A stretch of 7,905 nt of DNA from Microcaldota archaeon (GTDB taxonomy: Archaea > Micrarchaeota > Micrarchaeia > Micrarchaeales > CABMGC01): positions 1 to 7,905 of the forward strand of contig JAKBRL010000032.1 of assembly GCA_021845465.1 (NCBI GenBank). The letters are read 5' to 3'. Made by a program: the position numbers and the translations under genes. Of this stretch, positions 5,758 through 7,905 are shown in pieces. Numbering within the stretch: the first letter of the stretch is position 1; the number at the start of each line of letters is the position of its first letter. The notes beneath the pieces are model-generated. The model was not told where the DNA came from and did no database searches. It was given only the letters and a program-made list of their open reading frames with translations.

Positions 5758-6318
5758 ATGGGAGCACCGAGAAGAAATAGAAAGAAAGTGCAGAGACCTG
5801 CAGACATATGGAATACCCAGAGGATAACAGATGAGCATAAGCTCAGAGACGATTTCGGGTTAAAAAACCTGAATGAGTTGTGGAGGGCAACCAGCGAGAT
5901 AAGAAGAGTGAGAAGGAATGTAAGGGCTGTTCTTTCTGGAAGAATACAGGAATCTAATGGAAAGGAGCTTGTCTCCAGGCTTTCCAGATATGGAATAGTC
6001 AAGGAAGGGGCAAATCTGGACGACCTTCTTGAGATAAAGCCAGAGAATATGCTCGAGAGGAGGCTTCAGACAGTCGTGCTTAGAAAGGGACTTGCAAAGA
6101 CAAGCAAGCAGGCAAGGCAGCTGATAACCCATGGATTCATAGCGATTGATGGAAGAAGGGCAAAGTCACCAGGATATCTGGTAAGCAAGAGAGATGAAGA
6201 GAAAATTTCATATTACAAGCCTATAGATATAGAGAATACTAAGGCTAACATAACTCCTCCTGAAGCCGCTGCGGCACCCCTGAAGGAAGCTGATGCAAGT
6301 GAAGGAGAAACCAAGTGA
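5758..6318 (+). CDS. rps4: Small ribosomal subunit protein uS4 (S4)
   Basis: Primary 16S rRNA-binding protein that starts assembly of the small-subunit body. The 186-residue product starts at ATG 5758 ([10 protein letters not shown]), the normal archaeal S4 N-terminus; the open frame reaches back to 5704 inside uS13, but that extension is not supported. The archaeal S4 N-terminal region ([20 protein letters not shown], 18-37) and [10 protein letters not shown] precede the S4 RNA-binding domain (about 101-155: [20 protein letters not shown], then [12 protein letters not shown]). The tail from about 160 is Ala/Glu/Pro-rich and low in complexity. It overlaps neither neighbour: uS13 stops four bases upstream and uS11 starts five bases downstream. 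Confidence 0.96.
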   Translation: MGAPRRNRKKVQRPADIWNTQRITDEHKLRDDFGLKNLNELWRATSEIRRVRRNVRAVLSGRIQESNGKELVSRLSRYGIVKEGANLDDLLEIKPENMLERRLQTVVLRKGLAKTSKQARQLITHGFIAIDGRRAKSPGYLVSKRDEEKISYYKPIDIENTKANITPPEAAAAPLKEADASEGETK

Positions 6319-6319
6319 T
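6315..6319 (+). promoter_or_regulatory. Ribosome binding site of uS11, overlapping the uS4 stop
   Basis: GTGAT includes the uS4 TGA stop and sits four bases before the uS11 ATG at 6324, the same arrangement as at the uS13/uS4 junction. It argues against the GTG at 6315 as the start. Confidence 0.55.
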
Positions 6320-6323
6320 TTTT

Positions 6324-6845
6324 ATGGCAAAGGGTACTAGTACAAAACAGGTTTCTGCGGCAAAGAAGATACAGAAATCAGAAAAAGACGAAATGGTAAG
6401 GAAAGGGGAGCTCAGCTACGAAGCGGAAGTTCAGGCGATACAGGAGAAGAACAAGCCTAAAGGAACTAGATGGGGAGTGGCACATATTTTCTCTTCTAAG
6501 AATAATACAATAATAACATTAACCGACCTTTCCGGATCCGAAACCATAGCAGTGGGAAGCGGAGGCATGGTTGTAGAGGCAGACCATGAAGAGGGTTCTC
6601 CTTTCGCAGCTACACAGGCAGCTTATAGGGTTTCGTCAATTGCGCTTGAAAAGGGAATTACACATATAAATATAAAGATAAGGGCAGTTGGAGGGCATAG
6701 TTCCAAGACGCCTGGGCACGGTGCGCAGGCAGTCGTAAGGGCCCTTGCAAGAAGCGGATTCAGAATAGGCGCGATAGAAGACGTAACACCCATGCCTACA
6801 GATACTACAAAGAGGCCAGGAGGCAGGAGAGGAAGGCGTGTCTGA
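6324..6845 (+). CDS. rps11: Small ribosomal subunit protein uS11 (S11)
   Basis: Platform protein of the small subunit near the mRNA exit. The 173 residues comprise a lysine/glutamate-rich N-terminal extension (1-48) and the conserved core from [20 protein letters not shown] (50-69), through [29 protein letters not shown] and [10 protein letters not shown], to the invariant C-terminal GGRRGRRV (166-173). Archaeal S11 usually has a shorter stretch before the core, so about 30 residues look extra. TPGHG replaces the usual TPGPG. It is the last gene of the uS13-uS4-uS11 operon; the RNA polymerase subunit D gene that often follows in archaea is not present. Confidence 0.96.
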   Translation: MAKGTSTKQVSAAKKIQKSEKDEMVRKGELSYEAEVQAIQEKNKPKGTRWGVAHIFSSKNNTIITLTDLSGSETIAVGSGGMVVEADHEEGSPFAATQAAYRVSSIALEKGITHINIKIRAVGGHSSKTPGHGAQAVVRALARSGFRIGAIEDVTPMPTDTTKRPGGRRGRRV

Positions 6846-6859
6846 TTCCGGGCATTGCG

Positions 6860-6875
6860 TTCTTCTTTCTTCTTA
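6860..6875 (+). terminator. Pyrimidine-tract terminator after uS11
   Basis: An almost uninterrupted T/C tract begins 15 bases after the uS11 stop, ahead of the separate promoter of the next gene. It is consistent with archaeal termination, without a hairpin. Confidence 0.35.
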
Positions 6876-6916
6876 GTTGCTTAAGCGTCTCCTAGATATT
6901 TTACATTTGCAACTTA

Positions 6917-6925
6917 CTTTAAATT
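6917..6925 (+). promoter_or_regulatory. TATA box of a leaderless gene
   Basis: CTTTAAATT is centred about 26-27 bases before the ATG at 6948. The predicted transcript start therefore coincides with the start codon, and no Shine-Dalgarno motif precedes it. Confidence 0.55.
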
Positions 6926-6947
6926 ACTTTAGGGTTAATAATTGCAC

Positions 6948-7748
6948 ATGGAGAATTCTAAACCGCTTATATTTGTAGTTGGAGATTTTGGAGCAGGAGA
7001 TCTTGCTTTTGCTGAGATAAAGAGAAAGCTCAGGATATCTGCCGGAAGCGTGGATATGGATTATGTAACGGTAGAGGCTTTCAGCACAATTTCTACCGGT
7101 TTCTGCATATACCAGCTGGCGCTTGACGGAAGCGAGAAGGAACTTGGAGACACCTATATCTTTTCCAATACTGCGCCTAGGGCCGACAATCCTAATCCTA
7201 GAAAGAAGAACGAGGGAGAGAGGCTGGTCTATGCAAGGCTTGATACAGGACTCGAAGTGGTGGCTGTGCTCTCAGGATATACCTTTTCCTTCATAAAACC
7301 GATGATCAGAGAGCTTAGATACCTTAATGTTGAGAATATGGGCTCGCAGTTCAGGTCAAGGGATAAGTACCCTGAGCCGCTCTCGAAGGTGATACATAAG
7401 GATTATTCAGTGCTCGGAGAGAAACTTGATGCCGCTGAGCTTCCCGAGCCGCCGAGAGACAGGCTTGCATATGTAGACGGCTATGGCAACATGAAGCTTT
7501 CCACCAGGAGCTCTGATCTCACAATCGGAACCGGAAGCGATATTGAAATAGAAGCAGGAGGGGTATCGCTGCAGGGCAGATATGCGGAGGGCATGTTCAG
7601 CGTGAAGGAAGGCGATATTTCTGTTGCTCCTGGTTCGTCAGGACCTGAAGGCGACAGATTCATAGAGATAAGTGTAAGGCTTGGAAATGCGTGGAAGAGG
7701 TTCGGATGCCCGAAGATAGAAGAGAGGGTAACATTTACACAGATATAG
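6948..7748 (+). CDS. Divergent SAM hydroxide adenosyltransferase (DUF62) homologue
   Basis: The 266-residue product resembles the DUF62 / SAM-hydroxide adenosyltransferase family, which splits S-adenosylmethionine to adenosine and methionine and is related to chlorinase and fluorinase. Matches in order: an N-terminal strand with an Asp (FVVGDFGAGD, 9-18), FRSRDKYPEPLSKV (135-148) where the family has FHGRDIFAP, AYVDGYGNMKLSTR (174-187) for IDRFGN, and a C-terminal beta barrel ending APGSSG...FIEISVRLGNAWKRFG (227-253), which fits the family's NSSG...GNA segment. The hydroxide-activating Asp-Arg-His triad seems lost: SNTAPR stands where VDPGVG is expected and Arg136 replaces the His. It may bind SAM or another nucleoside without the standard reaction. 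The ATG at 6948 is chosen because the TATA spacing makes it leaderless; TTG at 6942 would add two residues. Family call moderate, function unknown. Confidence 0.7.
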   Translation: MENSKPLIFVVGDFGAGDLAFAEIKRKLRISAGSVDMDYVTVEAFSTISTGFCIYQLALDGSEKELGDTYIFSNTAPRADNPNPRKKNEGERLVYARLDTGLEVVAVLSGYTFSFIKPMIRELRYLNVENMGSQFRSRDKYPEPLSKVIHKDYSVLGEKLDAAELPEPPRDRLAYVDGYGNMKLSTRSSDLTIGTGSDIEIEAGGVSLQGRYAEGMFSVKEGDISVAPGSSGPEGDRFIEISVRLGNAWKRFGCPKIEERVTFTQI

Positions 7749-7759
7749 CTCTCAGCCAA

Positions 7760-7764
7760 TTTTT
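7760..7764 (+). terminator. Possible T-tract terminator in the convergent gap
   Basis: Five T lie 12 bases after the DUF62-like stop and before the convergent minus-strand gene's stop. It is weak evidence by itself. Confidence 0.25.
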
Positions 7765-7804
7765 GAATCTGGAATGGATAGGTGCGTGATTTACAGTAGC
7801 GTTT

Positions 7805-7905
7805 TCAGAATACGCCTATTCCGAAGAACTTCAGCAATATGAATACTGCAACCATTAGTATTGCCACATCGAAATTATCGTCTATATGATATGGCTGGCT
7901 CTCGA
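7805..7905 (-). CDS. C-terminal end of a putative membrane protein (truncated by window)
   Basis: On the minus strand an open frame runs from the window edge to TGA (7807-7805), giving the last 32 residues of a protein. They form a polar stretch (ESQPYHIDDNFD) followed by about 17 hydrophobic residues (VAILMVAVFILLKFFGI) that look like a C-terminal membrane helix ending two residues before the stop. Both other minus-strand frames carry stops here. The gene would be convergent with the DUF62-like gene across a 56-base gap. The family cannot be named from this fragment, and a chance ORF is possible given its length. Confidence 0.5.
   Translation of the reverse strand, partial: ESQPYHIDDNFDVAILMVAVFILLKFFGIGVF

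Noticed and set aside
5373..6002. Minus-strand 209-codon frame over uS13/uS4
   Set aside because: It is rich in Leu/Ser and low-complexity runs, typical of the antisense of Lys/Arg/Glu-rich ribosomal genes, and spans two genuine genes.
1..7905. CRISPR arrays, insertion sequences, transposases, toxin-antitoxin pairs
   Set aside because: No regularly spaced repeats, terminal inverted repeats or recognisable mobile-element proteins were seen.

Overview
This window looks like a piece of an archaeal chromosome. The three ribosomal proteins (uS13, uS4, uS11) are of archaeal/eukaryotic type, and the order uS13-uS4-uS11 is the archaeal one. TATA-like boxes lie about 26 bases before likely transcript starts, several genes are preceded by GTGAT (part of the archaeal Shine-Dalgarno GGAGGTGAT), and a tRNA gene has a short intron at the archaeal position without an encoded CCA. 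Arginine is mostly AGA/AGG and isoleucine mostly ATA. A small-genome lineage such as Micrarchaeota/ARMAN (DPANN) would fit, but that placement is an inference from general look, not a demonstrated assignment.

Layout, left to right: the 3' three-quarters of a class II lysyl-tRNA synthetase gene (cut by the window edge); a two-gene operon for a GCS2-type glutamate-cysteine ligase-like enzyme and a single-domain class I glutamine amidotransferase; an intron-containing tRNA-Ser(GGA) with its own TATA box; a YfcG-type (nu class) glutathione S-transferase that seems to start at an ATT codon; a 45-residue cysteine-rich mini-protein on the minus strand, divergent from ribulose-phosphate 3-epimerase; the operon uS13-uS4-uS11; a leaderless gene for a divergent SAM-hydroxide adenosyltransferase (DUF62) homologue; and, at the right edge, the C-terminal end of a minus-strand membrane protein.

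The most striking point is functional: a gamma-glutamylcysteine-forming type of ligase, a GATase that resembles gamma-glutamyl peptidases, and a glutathione-disulfide oxidoreductase of YfcG type sit within about 2.9 kb. This suggests a small low-molecular-weight thiol module (glutathione or gamma-glutamylcysteine) in an archaeon, where such thiols are rare. No gshB-like gene is in the window. The other genes are housekeeping (translation, pentose phosphate metabolism).
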